A stretch of 64,000 bases of DNA. Origin: Closterium sp. NIES-65. Lineage: Eukaryota > Streptophyta > Zygnematophyceae > Desmidiales > Closteriaceae. How positions within the stretch are numbered: the first letter of the stretch is position 1; the number at the start of each line of letters is the position of its first letter. The translations under genes were made by a program, and so were the position numbers. Shown piece by piece: positions 8,430 through 20,956 of this stretch. The notes under the pieces were generated by a model. The model was not told where the DNA came from and did not search any database. It saw nothing but the letters and a program-made list of their open reading frames with translations. Location of the stretch: assembly GCA_948144175.1 (NCBI GenBank), contig CANXME010002160.1:2179501-2243500 (forward strand). The letters run 5' to 3'.

Positions 8430-11400
8430 TATGCGAAATCTAAGCAAATGACGGTCATCAAGTATATGAGGTATCCCACCAGCTCTACGCACTGACCATT
8501 TGGCTCAACAGATTCGTATGGCCAACATGTAGAGGAGTGGGGTGTGCAGAGGAGAAATGAAGATTGAAGCGCTAAAGGATCTGCTAGACCATGCGTGACT
8601 GAATGAGGGTGATGGTTGGCTCTGTCATTTGTGATACGTAGGCCAAGATAGCGGTGCGACCAGTGCAAGTGTGTCTCCTCAACAACTCATCCTTCATTGA
8701 GGCCAGGGCAACTCCGTCAAGAGTAGCCAAGACAAGGTCATCAACGTAGACGAGGATGTAGAGCATAGTAGAGCCGGAGTGACCGAAGGGAAAGTGGTCA
8801 GCTTAAGATGCGAAAAAGTGGAGGTCAACCAAAGTAGTGCGCATCTAGACATGCCATTTACGAGGAGCCTAACGCAAATTGTAAACGGTCGTTGAAGGCT
8901 CCAATGGGTCCCAGGAGGAAAGTATCTAAGGAAGCCAAGTGGGTGACACAAAAATTTTTGCTCATTCAAGCTGCCCTGGAGAAAGGCAGTAAAGAAGTTC
9001 AATGCGAGAAGCTCGTAGTAGTGCTTCGCGCCGTCAAGTGCAGTCGTACCTATAGACTGGTCATTATTCGATTGGGGGAAACACTTTGAGAAAAGTCCAT
9101 CCTCTTCTTGATTGAAGCCTTTAGCCAAGTAATGCACCTTAAATTCAGGGGGCTCTCCATGGCTGACTGCCACTGAGAGAAGTACTCACCCGCGATCGCC
9201 TCAGCGTAAGAGCGCCGGGTCGGGATGTCTAGTGCATCTGAGTCTCCCTCAGGTGCAATCAGCATGGACACGAGATGAGGTACAGCGGCGGCAAAGCACT
9301 CAAACTCCTCCTGCCTGTCCTCAAGGACGTCCGTGCCAAGAGCACACTCACCCCCGACGGACGGAGGACAGACAGACTCAAACTCAGACTCAGCAACAAG
9401 ACTCGCAGCGTAGTCTAGACGATAGTGAGCAGCAAAGTCAACAAGCTCAGCAACTAAGGCAAACGCAGTAGCTGACTCAAAGGAAGGGTCAGTGACAGCA
9501 GTTGCCAGGACACGCGTGACAGTAGGACTAGCAGCACAAAGAGAATCAGACTCCGGGTCCGGACCGTCAGCAAGGGTAGGAAGAGAGGACGGAGGAGGAG
9601 AAGGCAGCGGGACACACTGTGGAGCAGTAGAAGGACAAAGCGCCATCTGGTGAGTGCCTGGGACAGCAGGAGGACGCTGACGTGGGACACGACGACCAGT
9701 GCAAGCAGCACGAACAGGTGACGCAGACTGAGACTCAGGCGACACAGAACGAGACTCAGGCTCACAACGCTCCGTAAGACCGCCTGTCGGACCAGTGTAG
9801 GGAGAAGGACCAGGGAGTGGCGAGGCAGGCGGTAGATGTGACAACGACTGGACAAGCGGAGGACACTCTAAGGAGGGAGTAGGACAAGGAGGAGGCGGCT
9901 GACCAAGAACCTGTTGAAGGAGGGGAGCGAAGTACGGCTGTGGCCGTAAAGTGTCCCAAGAACCAGCAGAGACAGCACTAGAACCTCCAGCAGCAGCTCC
10001 AACTTGCTCTGCACCACCAGCAGCTCCAGTACCTCCAGCAGCAGTAGTAGCAGCTCCAGCAGGACCAGCACTAGCAGCACCTCCAGCAGCACCAGCCCCA
10101 GTACCAGCAGCACCACCAGCAGCTCCAGCAGCTCCAGTACCTCCAGCAGCACCAGTAGCACCTCTAGCAGGACCAGCTCCAGCAGCTCCAGTAGCACCCC
10201 CAGTCCCAGCAGCTCCAGTACCGCAAGTACTCGCACTTCCACGACCAGTGGCTCCAGCACCTCCAGCGCCAACCCAAGGGTCAACAGCAACACCAACTCC
10301 AGTAGGCTCAGCGTCCTCAGCTCCAGCTCCAGTAGCACCTCCAGCTCCCACAGCACCACAGCGGTGGCGACAGTGTCGAGAGTACCACTCACGCAGCTGC
10401 TGGGAAGAGAGAACACCCCCACACGCAGCACCCTTAGGCTCAGGACCTCCAGACTCAGCACCCCCAGGGACAACACCCCCAGTCTCAGCACCCCCAGGCT
10501 CAGCACCCACAGTCTCCGCACCCCCAGGCTCAGCACCCGCAGTCTCCGCACCCCCAGGCTCAGCACCCCCAGTCGCAGTACCCCCAGACCCAGCACCACC
10601 AGGCTCAGCACGCTCAGGCTCAGCACGCTCAGGCTCAGCACGCTCAGTACCTTGCGCAGGACCAGAGTCGACAGCTACCTCGACAGGCTCGACCGGGTCT
10701 ACCTGGGAAACACCTGAGGGAGTAGGACCCTGGGGAGGCAGGGGGTCTATCGAAGCAGCACCTGGCGTGAGGAAGAGTGGCGGAGGGGGGAGCGGGGCAG
10801 TGCGGTAGGGGAAGAGACGGTAAAAGGGGACCGACTCGTCAAACGTGACGTACTGAGAGGGGAAGACACAGCGCGAGGTGGGGTGGTAAGACTGCCAGCC
10901 AAGCGCGTCAGGGACAAAGCCCAGGAAGACACAAGGAACGGCACGGGAGGAGAGCTTGTCCGCAGACGTATCGCGGACAAAGGCACGAGATCCCCAGACA
11001 CGGAACACAGACGCATCGCCAACCGCTCCCGTCCAACGCAGTGTCGGCGAGGTCTCCGGAACGGAGACACGGGGCCAGAGGTTGAGCTGATGCGCGGCGT
11101 ACCGGACCGCAAACGGCCACAAAAAATGGGGGGCAGCCGCATGGATCAAGGAGGTACGAGCGACCTCCATGACCAAGCCAATGCGGCGCTCAGCAACCCC
11201 ATTCTGCTGAGGAGAGGCCGGAAGCGGGAACGTCTGCTCAATGCCCTCCCCCTGACAGAAGGCCTTCAAGAGGTCGGAGGAAAACTCAACACCTCTGTCA
11301 GAGTGCAGTCGCAAGACGCGAAGGTCTGTGCAAAAGCGCCTCTCCAGCTGGAGACGAGTAGCGCGGATCCAAGGGATCAAGACAGCAGGGACCTCTCCCT

Positions 11401-12806
11401 TGGTGCGCAAAGGGAAGACCGTGGTGTAACGCGTGTATTCGTCAACTACCAGCAGGAAGTAGCGCTCTCCGCCCTGTCCACGGACGCGGGCTGGGCCCCA
11501 CACGTCCATGTGAAGGGTCTGCAGAGGAGCCTCCGTCAGGGGAAACTCAGAGGAGTGGCACGTTGCTGCCCCTCGACACAGAGAAGGCAAGGAGGGGCAG
11601 GTGGATGGTGGCAGGGGAGGCAGTGACCTGGGGAGACCAGAGATAAGGAAACGAGAGTGCATGCCACGAAGGTGCTGCATCGAAGGGTGCCCAAGGCGGT
11701 GGTGCCGAAGGACCGTCCGGTGCGACAAGGTGCGACACGAGCAGGGGGCGGACAACTGACCTGACGCAGACGCCGCTACCTGAGGAGACTCAGTGGTTAG
11801 TGTGTACAAGTCCGACCCCGGCTGCCGAGTGAAGGTAGCCAGGTGACAACCCGTCTGGGCACACGTGCAGTGTGTCACACGCTCGTAGGCAGGGGAGAAC
11901 TGGTGAACACCCGCGTCCTGGAGCGCAGAACCCGCCAACAAGTTTGTAGAGAACGAGGGGAGGTTAAGGCCCGACAGTGTGCCAGACGGGACAGCAGGAC
12001 AAGGGAGGGCAGTGGTGGAGGTCGCAAGGACCGGACCCCCGGAGGGGTCAGCTAGGGAGACAGCAACCGGCCTAGGGAGCAGCTCGAGGGCAGTGCGGTC
12101 GCGAAAGAAACAGCGGGAAGCACCTGAGTCCAGTGTGAAGGTGTGCAGTGCTTTAGTAGACGCAGTACCTGAAGGCGCAGACGCACAAGTACCTGAAGCA
12201 GCAAACACACCTGCACGTAGAGCTGCAACCTCACCAGGGGGGCAGCAGACGCACTAGCACCTAAAGCGGCAGCCTCACCGGAACCTGGAGCAGCAGATTG
12301 GATACCGGGGTCAGGCGGCACACACAGGTGACAGGCTCCCTCGGCACTAGTAGACAATGCATACATTGCAGTGAGAATAGCATCATAGTCAAGAGCAAAG
12401 ATATCTACCCTCTGCCTAAGCAGCTCCACCCAGTCGGGGAGCTCAGCGTCGTCGCCAAACTCTGTATGCCAAGAGTCGCTCAGACGGGCGAAGCAACGGG
12501 ACTCTGTATGACCACACGTGCCGCAAGGCTGACCAGTCCGGACACCCGTGCTAATAACGTACGGGCAGCGAGCACTACTCAGCGACCCTCTACTCTGAGC
12601 GTACCACTCACGAAGCTGCTGGGGCGAAAGAGTCTCTCGCGGACGACGCTGCTGCTGCACAGGGCCACTACAAGAAGCTTCCGAACTACCCACTCCAGGA
12701 CGACTCCCACTACTGCCACCCCGACAACCCCAACTGGCGTACCACTCACGAAGCTGCTGGGGCGTGAGGGACACACGCGGACGGCCCTGGAGCTGCATTT
12801 GGCCAC
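8430..12806 (-). pseudogene. Copia gag-pol of the QLREWY/GAEPGG lineage, broken
   Basis: The gag remnant (12798-12240) has two LSPQQLREWY-type motifs, a Cys/His region (CGHTESRCFARL) and YALSTSAEGA. After a frameshift, one 1,052-residue frame (12208-9050) carries an intact protease motif LDSGASRCFF, a pre-integrase HHRLGHPS, and integrase with MDVWGP, LHSDRGVEF and PQQNGVAERR, so the D-D-E triad is complete. A long linker rich in GAEPGG and GATGAAG follows. The reverse transcriptase loses about 45 codons near 9175, is then frame-broken, and retains ILVYVDDLVLA near 8750. RNase H is absent. The protease-integrase half is among the best preserved retroelement coding stretches in the window. Confidence 0.85.
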
Positions 12807-12899
12807 GCCAGGAGCAGTATTAGAAGCAGGAGTAGCAGAAGCATCAGTAGTAATAGCAGCAGGGGCAGGGCAGTGCTCACCAGTGGTGGGAAGGGTAGG

Positions 12900-13990
12900 C
12901 GCACGACGGAGGCGACTGCGGGGCCGCTACAGCGGCAGGGCGGGGCCGCGACCGCGGCAGGAAGCTCCGCGGCAGCTGGTGCAGGGCAGAGACAGGGCTG
13001 CGACGGTCGCTGCTGCAGGGGCGGCTACTACATGGGCCAGGGGCAGCTCCTGCAGTGGCGGCTACTCCAGTGGCCAGGGGCGGCTGCTACAGGGGTGGCC
13101 GCTCCAGTGACCAAGGGCGGCTGCAGGTGCGGCTGCTCTAGGGGCCAGGGGCGGCTGCTGCAGTGGCGGCTGCTCCAGGGGCCAGGGGCGGCTGCTGCAA
13201 GGGCGGCTGTTCCAGGGGCGGCTGCTCCAGGGGCCAAGGGCGGCTCCTGCAGTGGCGGCTGCTCCAGTTGCCAGGGGCGGCTGCTGCAGGGGCGGCTGTT
13301 GCAGGGGCGGCTACTCCAGGGGCGGCTGCTGCAGGGGCGGCTGCTCCAGGGGCGGCTGCTCCAGGGGCCCGGCGCGGGGTAGGGCAGGGCGATGCGGCGA
13401 GCAGGGGTGACGCGGCGAGCAGAGCGACGCGGCGGGCAGGGGCGACGCCGCGGGCAGGGGTGACGTGGCGAGCAGGGCGACGCGGCGGGCAGGGGCGACG
13501 CCGCGTCAGCGGCTGGGCGTGGCCGCGTCAGTAGCAGGGCGCGGCCGCGTCAGCAAGAGGGCGCGGCCGCGTCAGCTGCAGGGCTGGCGGGGCCGCATCA
13601 CGGCAGGGTGGGGCCACAATTGCGGCCTGACGGGGCCGCGACTGCGGCCTGACGGGGCCGCGACTGCGACTTGACGGGGTCGCGTGCTGGTCTGACGGGC
13701 CTGCAGAGGCTGCGTGCGGGTGGCGAGGGTCTGCAGGGGCGGCGCGCGGTCGGGCAGAAGCTGTGCGCGGGCGGCCTGGTCCTGCAAGGGCAGCGCGCCG
13801 ACCTGACGGGCCTGCAGGGGCGGCTCTCGGGCCTGACGGGCCTGCAGAGGCGGCTCAAGGGCCTGACGGGCCTGCAGAGGCGGCTCAAGGGCCTGACGGG
13901 CCTGCAGAGGCGGCTCGGTGGGCCTGACAGACCTGCAGGGGCGGCTCAAGGGCCCTACTAGCTTGCAGGGGCGGCGCACTGGCCTAGGGC
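12900..13990 (-). repeat. GC-rich tandem-repeat leader of the minus-strand Copia
   Basis: Short repeats based on CAGGGGCGGCTGCTGCAG (plus strand), then GACGCGGCGGGCAGGGG, then GGCCTGACGGGCCTGCAGAGGCGGCT. This is the untranslated region between primer site and gag. Reading frames drawn through it are low-complexity artefacts. The N-terminal half of gag seems to be deleted here. Confidence 0.7.
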
Positions 13991-14211
13991 AGCAGGAGGC
14001 AGCGCGAGGGCTGTAGGTCGGCGCGCAGGCAGAACGAAGAACGGGGCGCGCGAGGGCGCACAAGCATAAAAAAGGGGGCGCACGAGGGCGCACGAGCAGA
14101 GAAAGGCACACGAGGGCGCACGTAAGGTAGGGCGCACGAGGGCGCTTCTAGCGGAATAGTGGGCCCATAGTAGTAAGCGGTCCTAGGTGGCAACCTAGGC
14201 TCGTGATACCA

Positions 14212-14341
14212 TGTCAAAATGAATAAGAGTGATTGCACTAGGAAAGAGTTGGGTACAAGTAGGAAACCCTAAACTTACTGTACCCCATAGTAACTACCCC
14301 ACTACAGCCTAAACAAACTGTAGTAGACATAACATTTGACA
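14212..14341 (-). repeat. 5' LTR (130 bp) of the minus-strand Copia
   Basis: On the minus strand it runs TGTCAAATGTTATG...CATTTTGACA, with inverted ends TGTCAAA/TTTGACA. Inside are GTTTAGGCTGTAGTGGGGTA and TAGGGTTTCC, shared with the LTRs at 24065 and 20957. The primer site TGGTATCACGAGCC is directly adjacent. Confidence 0.8.
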
Positions 14342-16100
14342 CTGCGACTGCCTCACATAGGTGCGAGGGGTCGGGATGTCACGAGCGTCTAGGTCTCCCC
14401 CGGGGCTAGCAGTATGGTGCAGATATGAGGTCCACCGGCCGCAAGGAAAGCGAGCTCGTACCACTTGTTCTCTAGGACGTTAGCAAAATCTCCCTCGAAG
14501 GAAGAAGGATGGGTAGGGGCAGAGACCAACTGAGTGGCGTAGTCAAGGCGGCGGGTGGAGGCAAAGTCAGCAACAATGACGACAAGAGTGGAGACAGATA
14601 GAGGAGGAGCAGTGGGGTCGGTATCAAGGGAGGATAATACATGACAATAGTTAGGGCAAGAGGCACGGAGGAAGCTAGAAAATAAAGAAGAGCATGCAAC
14701 AAGAGACAACAAAGGAGGCAATGGGAGAATAGCGGGTGGAGGAGAATGAGAAACGCGAGAACGAAGAACCATAGAGTGAATATTAGGAAGGAAAGACGCG
14801 ACATGAGTACGAGAGGGACAAGGAACCCAATGGAGGGAGGCAAGAAACAGTTCAGGGGATAGAGGATGAGATAGCTGTGAATGAGGAGGAAGACGAGGCG
14901 GAGACGAGACGGGGGGAAGAAACGTGGGACAGTAGATTGGGAAAGACGGTGAGGGGGGAGCAAGCGGTCAGTTAGGTGAGGGATAAGAAAAGAAACAACA
15001 AGAAGGCAAAGAGCATATACAGGCGGTGACAACGATTGCTGCAGCGCCGGATGTCCCACGCCCGCGGCACTCCTAGTATCAGTACCTCATGCAAATGCAC
15101 CCCCCGAACTAGCACTCCCAGTATCAGCACCCCCAAAACCTGCACCCATACTGGCAGCACCCCTGCAGCGGCAACGACGGCGGTTGCGGCGACGAAGGGT
15201 GATGCGGCGACTACGAAAACCACGCCAGTGACGGCAGAGACTGTGGCAACTACTACGGTAGTGGCAGGGGACGGTGATGAGGTAGTGAAGGGGCCAATAT
15301 AGGAGGCCCACCTCCGCGTACCAGGCCTCGAGAGTCAGCAGATTCCCCAACAAGCCCAACCGAGGGATGGGGGGTGATGTGCGATACACTAGGCGGAGGT
15401 AGGGGAGCAAGTGAAGGATTGGAACCGAGGTGGGGAGTGGGAGTAAGAAAGATGGGAATGGGGGGGACTGGTGTACCCTGGTGAGGGAAGCGGGTGTAGA
15501 AGCAAGGTAGCCCTAGACGTGGAACGTTGGAGCAACATCGGTGGACCCACTCCAAAGGAGCCTGCTAGACACAGAGTCACAAATTAAGCTGGTGCGCAAC
15601 GTAGTGGACTGCAAACGACCACATAAAATAGGGGGCACATACATGAATCATGGTATGAGCTATCTCCATGACCAAGCCAATGCGATGCCTAGCTACCCCA
15701 TCCTGCTGCGGCGACTGCGGGAGCAAGTACATATGCGTGATGCCCTTCGCACGATAGAACTGACCGAAGGCGAACTCGCCACCAAAGTCGGAATGTAGAC
15801 AAAACACAGACTGGGCACACTGTGTGCAAAATTCTACTTGCCACCGGAGGAGAATGTCAGACATGTCGGCCTTTGGCCCCAAAGGTGGTGTATCAAGAGC
15901 AGTCGTCCACACAGACCTAAAAGAAATGCTCTTGGCGCGTCTTCGGGACCATGTGCACGGTACAAATAGGCGTGAGGAGGAGTCACGGCCAGGGCGCTAC
16001 TTGCCCTCGTCTCAGGGGATGTACGGTAGAGCAGAAGAGGGGGGGAGGGCGTGGAGCGTCGATAGGAGACCAGAGGCAAGACCATGCTAAGCCATGTGAT
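14342..16100 (-). pseudogene. Old Copia integrase to reverse-transcriptase fragment
   Basis: Minus-strand frames show the integrase core (LHSDFGGEFAFGQF, LPQSPQQDGVARHR, IGLVMEIAHTMIH) at 15912-15577, then the proline-rich linker (15555-14800), then RRLDYATQLVSAP and LLAPGETDAL at 14600-14389. The first Asp region and everything upstream of about 16100 is lost. Many frame changes show age. The reading is cut at 14341/14342 by the insertion of a younger Copia. The expected continuation may be the decayed part at 9175-8430. Confidence 0.75.
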
Positions 16101-16239
16101 GGAGACGCAGGAAGGTGGGGTGAGTGAGCGAGCGATATGAGGACGGCATAACTACCTGACCAGATGCAGGAACCTTGGTGGATGCATTCTGCAGCATGAA
16201 GAAACTTGAAGCAGGGTCCCACAACGGAGCTGTTTCCTT

Positions 16240-17790
16240 GCCAACGCTTATGCCAATAACAACATATCCCACAACCATTTCCCTGGCGTTGTTCCCACAA
16301 CCATTTGAGCCTAGAGCAGCTGAATTCCCTGTGAGTGCACCCGTGCATCTCACCAAATGATACTCGAGTTATGAGGAAGGTAAGGAACAGCACACTAAGG
16401 CAAGGTGAGTTAAACAGCACGTTGGGCTGATTACGAGTTGCTAGACAAAGATTGACCCCTAGGTGCTACCCCGCAGAGTCAGGTGCTATGAAGCAAGGCC
16501 AATGCTTGCTAGGAGTCGATAAGGTGGGAGATCCTGACATTGCATCCAAGTATGCTTGAGACACCTGGGAAACAAATGCCTCGATCAAAGGATATTTGGA
16601 GCTTGCATAGCGACGTGAGAAGCAAGAGAAGCCAGTGTGGGAAAGTGATAACGTGGTCAAATGGCCGGAAGATAATTGCTCATGGATGCTCTGGTTGTGT
16701 GCGGCCCTGGTGCTAGTATAGTTGTGATTGGCCTGACCAACCACAATTGTCTGTGTTTGAAGGGCTGACCACAAAGGGTTGTCCCAACACAAACGTACAC
16801 CAAATGAAGTGCACAAGCTTGCCTAGCACGCTACATGTTATTAAGACACTGTAATGTTGTGCAATGTTTTGCCGTGCCATGTCATGCCACCTTTTTGGGA
16901 TGAAAGAGAGCAGGGTACACAAATGGAGGCGTGCATGCACCTGGCCATAAAGAGGCACATGCGGCAAGGAAATCGAGGTGGATTCTCGTATGGCACACAG
17001 TGTACATGTGCATTTGGGCCATGGCTCACTGCAGTTCGTCACTATTAGGACATTCCATAGGAGCATGCTACCACCTCGTTATTTTCACTATCGCCCATGT
17101 ACTCTCTCCTGCTCCATGGCCCACAACCAGCTTCAAGGGACTCTTCCTGCTGACCTTTTTGCCCCTGTCCTTGCTTCCTTATAAGCGCACCTCGAAGATG
17201 CTCTTGTGTAGAAGGAGGGTGGGAAGTGCGTGTGCTGAAGGATACGCTGCCTCCAACTGAATTCAATCAAAACAGAAGCAATGCTCAGTGAATATGTAGA
17301 AATGAGCCCTTTCTATATCGCACAACGATTCACTCTCCCATCCCCATCCCATGCATCATATGCACTTACGCAGTGAGCTACAAGGCAATGCCCTCTCTGG
17401 TCCGCGTTGAGTGGAAAAACCCATCTCTACCTGTATGGTGAGGCCACGATCTTGTTCTTAATCTTCATGTGCATCGTCACCCACCCATTGAGAAGGCTAG
17501 ATCTGATATAGCAGACACAGGCCACATCTGATGTAGCAACATGCCTAGGCATTGCATGGTTATGAGTGTTCAGAAAGCAATACTCAGTGTGAGATCTGTG
17601 ACATGTAATATCATCCTAATTCCCCTTGCATTTTGTTTCTCCCCCTTTTCTCTCCACTGTCCATTCACCCTTGCAGAAACTACCCCCTTTCGCCACTCCG
17701 CACTCAATCCCGAAGGATGTGAGTGACAACCAGTTCAATAGCTTCCTCGCTGACTTCATCTCTTCCTCAGCATCGATGCAGCTCCTGTGA
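16240..17790 (+). pseudogene. Relict LRR-receptor exons
   Basis: Four pieces resemble LRR exons of the host gene to the right. (1) 16258-16330 matches the type I exon at 62826 (ISHNQFTGVVP), but its acceptor AG is changed to AA and it has in-frame TAG and TGA. (2) 17113-17186 matches the type II exon (MAHNQLQGTLPADL), but the acceptor AG reads CT and the donor GT reads AT. (3) 17394-17428 codes ELQGNALSGP. (4) About 17723-17791 codes DNQFNSFLADFISSS and keeps both splice sites and the usual phase. Intergenic words such as GAGGAAGGTAAGGA also match the right-hand introns. I read it as a decayed tandem copy cut off from its gene by retroelements. Confidence 0.7.
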
Positions 17791-17791
17791 G

Positions 17792-18189
17792 CTACTAACA
17801 ACCCCCTTTGAGCATGAGGCTGAGGTGCTGTCGTGAAACAAATATGTTTCTTGAAACATGGGCTGAAGCAAGAGCGTTCCTTGAACCATGGGTGCTTTGA
17901 AGTTTTATGCAACAATTGTTGGGGGGAATTGATGTAGCCACTAGCTGCGTGACACTCCTTTGAAAGGGCGGCCTGCTGCAGCTACCGCAGCTTTTACAGT
18001 TTTTGTTGCAACAAGCAATGCAAACAATTTGTTGGCATGCACATGGTGGCATGGAATGGCATGGCGTTGCATGGCAAGGCTTGGATGGCGTGACATCGCA
18101 TGGCATGGCACGAAATTTCATTGCATCTCATTGCATGGGAAATGTAACGTGTGGTCGCACATCAAAGTCGACGCGGTAACACACTCAAG
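17792..18189. repeat. Non-coding stretch with GGCATGG-type simple repeats
   Basis: No gene seen. From about 18040 to 18140 the DNA is a degenerate repeat of TGGCATGG/CATTGCATGG words. The rest resembles intron DNA of the LRR gene family. Confidence 0.5.
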
Positions 18190-18311
18190 TTCTTGATACA
18201 CCGAAAGGGATATGATCCGTCAGAAAACCGATGGGTTGCAGAAGCTGATATGGGCACCGCAGTTCGTGCTCTCAATTATTATCCTGTCAAGTAGGGTGTT
18301 TCTCATTCGAC
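18190..18311 (+). pseudogene. Gypsy chromodomain remnant
   Basis: Conceptual reading RKGYDPSENRWVAEADMG then TAVRALNYYPVK and a TAG. It matches the C-terminal chromodomain tail of the Gypsy element at 34950-35040 (WKGYDPVEDSWV, ADMGNAHRALKDYLVK). Only this end survives and no LTR follows; it passes straight into a Copia fragment at about 18312. Confidence 0.7.
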
Positions 18312-20727
18312 CCACCTCCTACAAGTACTGGTCGTGCTGCCGGGGGAGGTACTCGCTCTGGGGGTGCTCAGCCGGGTACTGTTGAGGACGGAGCCAGATC
18401 TTCTGCTGCGTCTCCTGACACCACTCCTCCTCCTCACCCCTACCCGACTCGTTACCAGGCCCTTTTTTGTCTAGAGCGTGAGGAGCAGCAGCGTTTGGAG
18501 CGTGAGAGGTCGGAGGTTCAGCAGCGGGTGGAGCGTGAGAGGTTGGACTTGCAGCGGGAGCAGCAGCAGCAGCAGCCGGAGGAGCCTCCGGCCCCTGATT
18601 CTAGCCTTCGGGCCCTTGGTCTCCCCTCCTCTCCTCCTGTGTTTGGTCCTGCGTTTCCTCCTCCGGACTCAGCTCCGGCTCTGTTCCCTCGTTCTCAGTC
18701 TCCTCCGTCTCCCTCTCCTCTCGCCCACACTTGGACCTCTCGTCCCCCTCGTGCTCGTCCTTCGTCACCTGTCACTGACCTCCGTACCGTGTTGTTTCGT
18801 CCTAGTCCTCCTCCGTCTGTTCTTCCTCGTCCTCCTGAGTCGTCTCTCACTGCCTCCCTATCCACTCCGGTCACTGACTACTACCGCACGTACCGCCCTA
18901 CTCTCTCTCATGTTCTCGCCTCTCTTGTTACTGACCCTCGTGCCTCTCCTTCCTCCATCATGGTCCTCACTGGCGTTGTCACTGACTTTACTGCCACGCG
19001 CCGCCTTGACTACGCCACTCGTGTTGTGGCCGCTTCTCCTGTCCGTCCTCTGTCCGCCGGGGGTGAGTTTGCCTTTAGCTGTGATGTCCTAGAGGACAGA
19101 CTACGAGCTACACTCTCTTGACTTCTCCACTGCCTTCCTCCAGGGCAGTCTACATGAGGAGATCTGGTTGCGTCGTCCTCCGGGCGTCACTAGCACCTTC
19201 CCTCCTGGGACCCAGTGGAGCCTTAGACGACCAGTCTACGGTCTCCGCCAGGCACCCCGTGAGTGGCACGACACTCTCCGCTCTACTCTGTCCAACCTCG
19301 GGTTTGAGCCGTCTTCCGCCGACCCGTCGCTGTTTGTTCGTCGTGGGCGCACACCTTTCTTCGTTCTTGTCTACGTTGACGACCTGGTTTCTGCCACAGC
19401 TGATACAGTTGCAGTGGCGGAGGTGAAGTCCGAACTGCAGAAGAGAAACACCTGCACTGACCTTGGGGAACTGCACCGCTACCTTGGCCTGCAGATCTCC
19501 AAGGACAGAGCCGCTCGCACCATCTGTGAGAGTACGACGGCTTATGCTAGCTATGCTTGCTTGCCTTTACTTTATCATGCTTTTTCTAGCATAGGATAAT
19601 CATATGCATGCATGAATTGCTTGATTTCCTAGGCTAGGTGCTTTCCTATATTTTATTATAGTCATAGCACCGAGCTAGGTTACGTGCACCGAATTCCGGC
19701 CTTTTCGGTTGCCACCGAATTGCCTTCTACCGAATTCGGTAAGGGTCTGTTCGGGACGCTACGCGGCCCGCGGAACCTTCGCGTAACACCTGGTTACAGG
19801 GCCTTGTGTCGAGCCTATATATAGCCTCGTGTTGTACCCAGGTGATCATTCAATTCAAACTCTCTTTTCTGAGCTCGATCCTAGATCCTCACACCATCAC
19901 TCTGACTCAGTCACACATGGTGCAGCAGGTCTATCAGCGGTTCGGGCTTTAGCACTCGTCTCCTACACCAACCCCTCTTGCTGTAGACCACATACTCACT
20001 GGGCCTTTTCCTGACAAGCCGTTCGAGCCCAGTGGTCCCTACGCAGAGCTGGTGGGCTGCCCCATGTACCTGATGGCGTGTACTCGCCCGGACCTCGCCT
20101 TCCCTCTTAGCATCCTTTCTCGCTTTGTTGCAACTGGGAGGCACCGTCCTGTTCACTGGACGGCGGCTAAGAGGGTGGCGAAGTACCTCGGCGCGACATC
20201 AGACATGGGGCTTGTACTTGGAGGGACACAGCCAGTTGTACTTACCGGTCACTGCGACTCCTACGCCGACAACGTTGAGACTCAGAGGTCTACGCAAGGT
20301 TACTGTTTCAGCCTGGGCTCTAGAGCTGTTTCGTGGAGGTCCACTCGGTCCTCTTCTATTGCGACTTCTACCGGAGAGGCCGAGATCTACGCCGCAGCCC
20401 TTGCTGCATGCACAGGAGCTACGCTGGTTGACCTTCTTGCTCACTGACCTTGGTGAGCGGCCGAGCTCTGCACCGACCTTGTTTGCTGACAACAAGGCAA
20501 TGATTCTCGTGTGTCCTGAGCCTCAACTGGAGAGCAGAGTTAAGCACATCGACGTCAGGTACTTCCTCCTTCGAGAGTTGCAGAGACACGGACAGGCTCG
20601 TCTGGACTTCGTGGCCTCCGAGGCCAACACTGCAAACATCTTCACCAAGGCCCTTCAGCCTTACGACCACCACCGGTTTTGTCTGCAGTTAGGCCTCGTT
20701 GAGACTGGGTCTAGTAGACTGCAGTAG
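18312..20727 (+). pseudogene. Copia pol C-terminal half, broken
   Basis: Frames: a coiled-coil-like linker (REEQQRLERERSEVQQR) at 18478-18570; a proline-rich part; CDVLEDR at 19080 followed by a deletion of roughly 130 codons and a frameshift; reverse transcriptase LDFSTAFLQGSLHEEIWLRR, FVLVYVDDLVSATADT (19120-19524); continuation after the solo LTR at 19899; RNase H (GEAEIYAAALAA, FADNKAMILVCPEP) with a frameshift near 20420; stop at 20725-20727. The YVDD catalytic motif is intact but the protein is not producible. Confidence 0.85.
19525..19893 (+). repeat. Solo LTR of the Gypsy family
   Basis: 369 bp, TGTGAGAGTACGACGG...GATCCTCACA, closely similar to the LTRs at 21700-22072 and 35079-35451. 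It is flanked by the perfect 5-bp duplication CCATC (19520-19524 and 19894-19898). A solo LTR arises by recombination between the two LTRs of a full element. It carries a TATA-like CCTATATATAGCC, as do the full-length LTRs. Confidence 0.93.
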
Positions 20728-20956
20728 TGAGTTCTTGCCTCTTGTTTATGTGTACCATATAAATTAGCTTGTATACTCTTGAACTGGCCTTGTGGCCCTT
20801 CTTGAACTGGCCTTATGGCCCCTTGTTTATGCTCAGACTGTGTGGTGACGTTGTGATCCACCCTGAGCTTTGTTTTCTCTCTTGCTTGTGACTGGTCTTG
20901 TGACCTTAGGTTACGTTTCTTGTTGCTTGGCATTCCCCACTTAGGCTATGGGGGTG

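Larger units (their letters stand above)
8425..14341 (-). mobile_element. Copia LTR retrotransposon, 3' part lost (minus strand)
   Basis: Read leftward: 5' LTR (14341-14212), primer binding site TGGTATCACGAG (14211-14200), a long GC-rich leader (about 14199-12800) and gag-pol (about 12806-8430). It ends in the middle of the reverse transcriptase; RNase H and the 3' LTR are missing. The part down to about 9175 is well preserved, while 9175-8430 is much more decayed and starts after a deletion of about 45 codons. This suggests the tail belongs to an older copy. The element interrupts the older minus-strand Copia at 14342-16100. Confidence 0.75.

Noticed and set aside
9160..9185. Programmed frameshift in Copia pol
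   Set aside because: The frame change coincides with a loss of about 45 conserved codons, so it is a deletion.
9951..10808. Plus-strand Pro/Ala-rich and Ser-rich proteins
   Set aside because: Shadow frames of the Gly/Ala/Thr-rich linker of the minus-strand Copia polyprotein.
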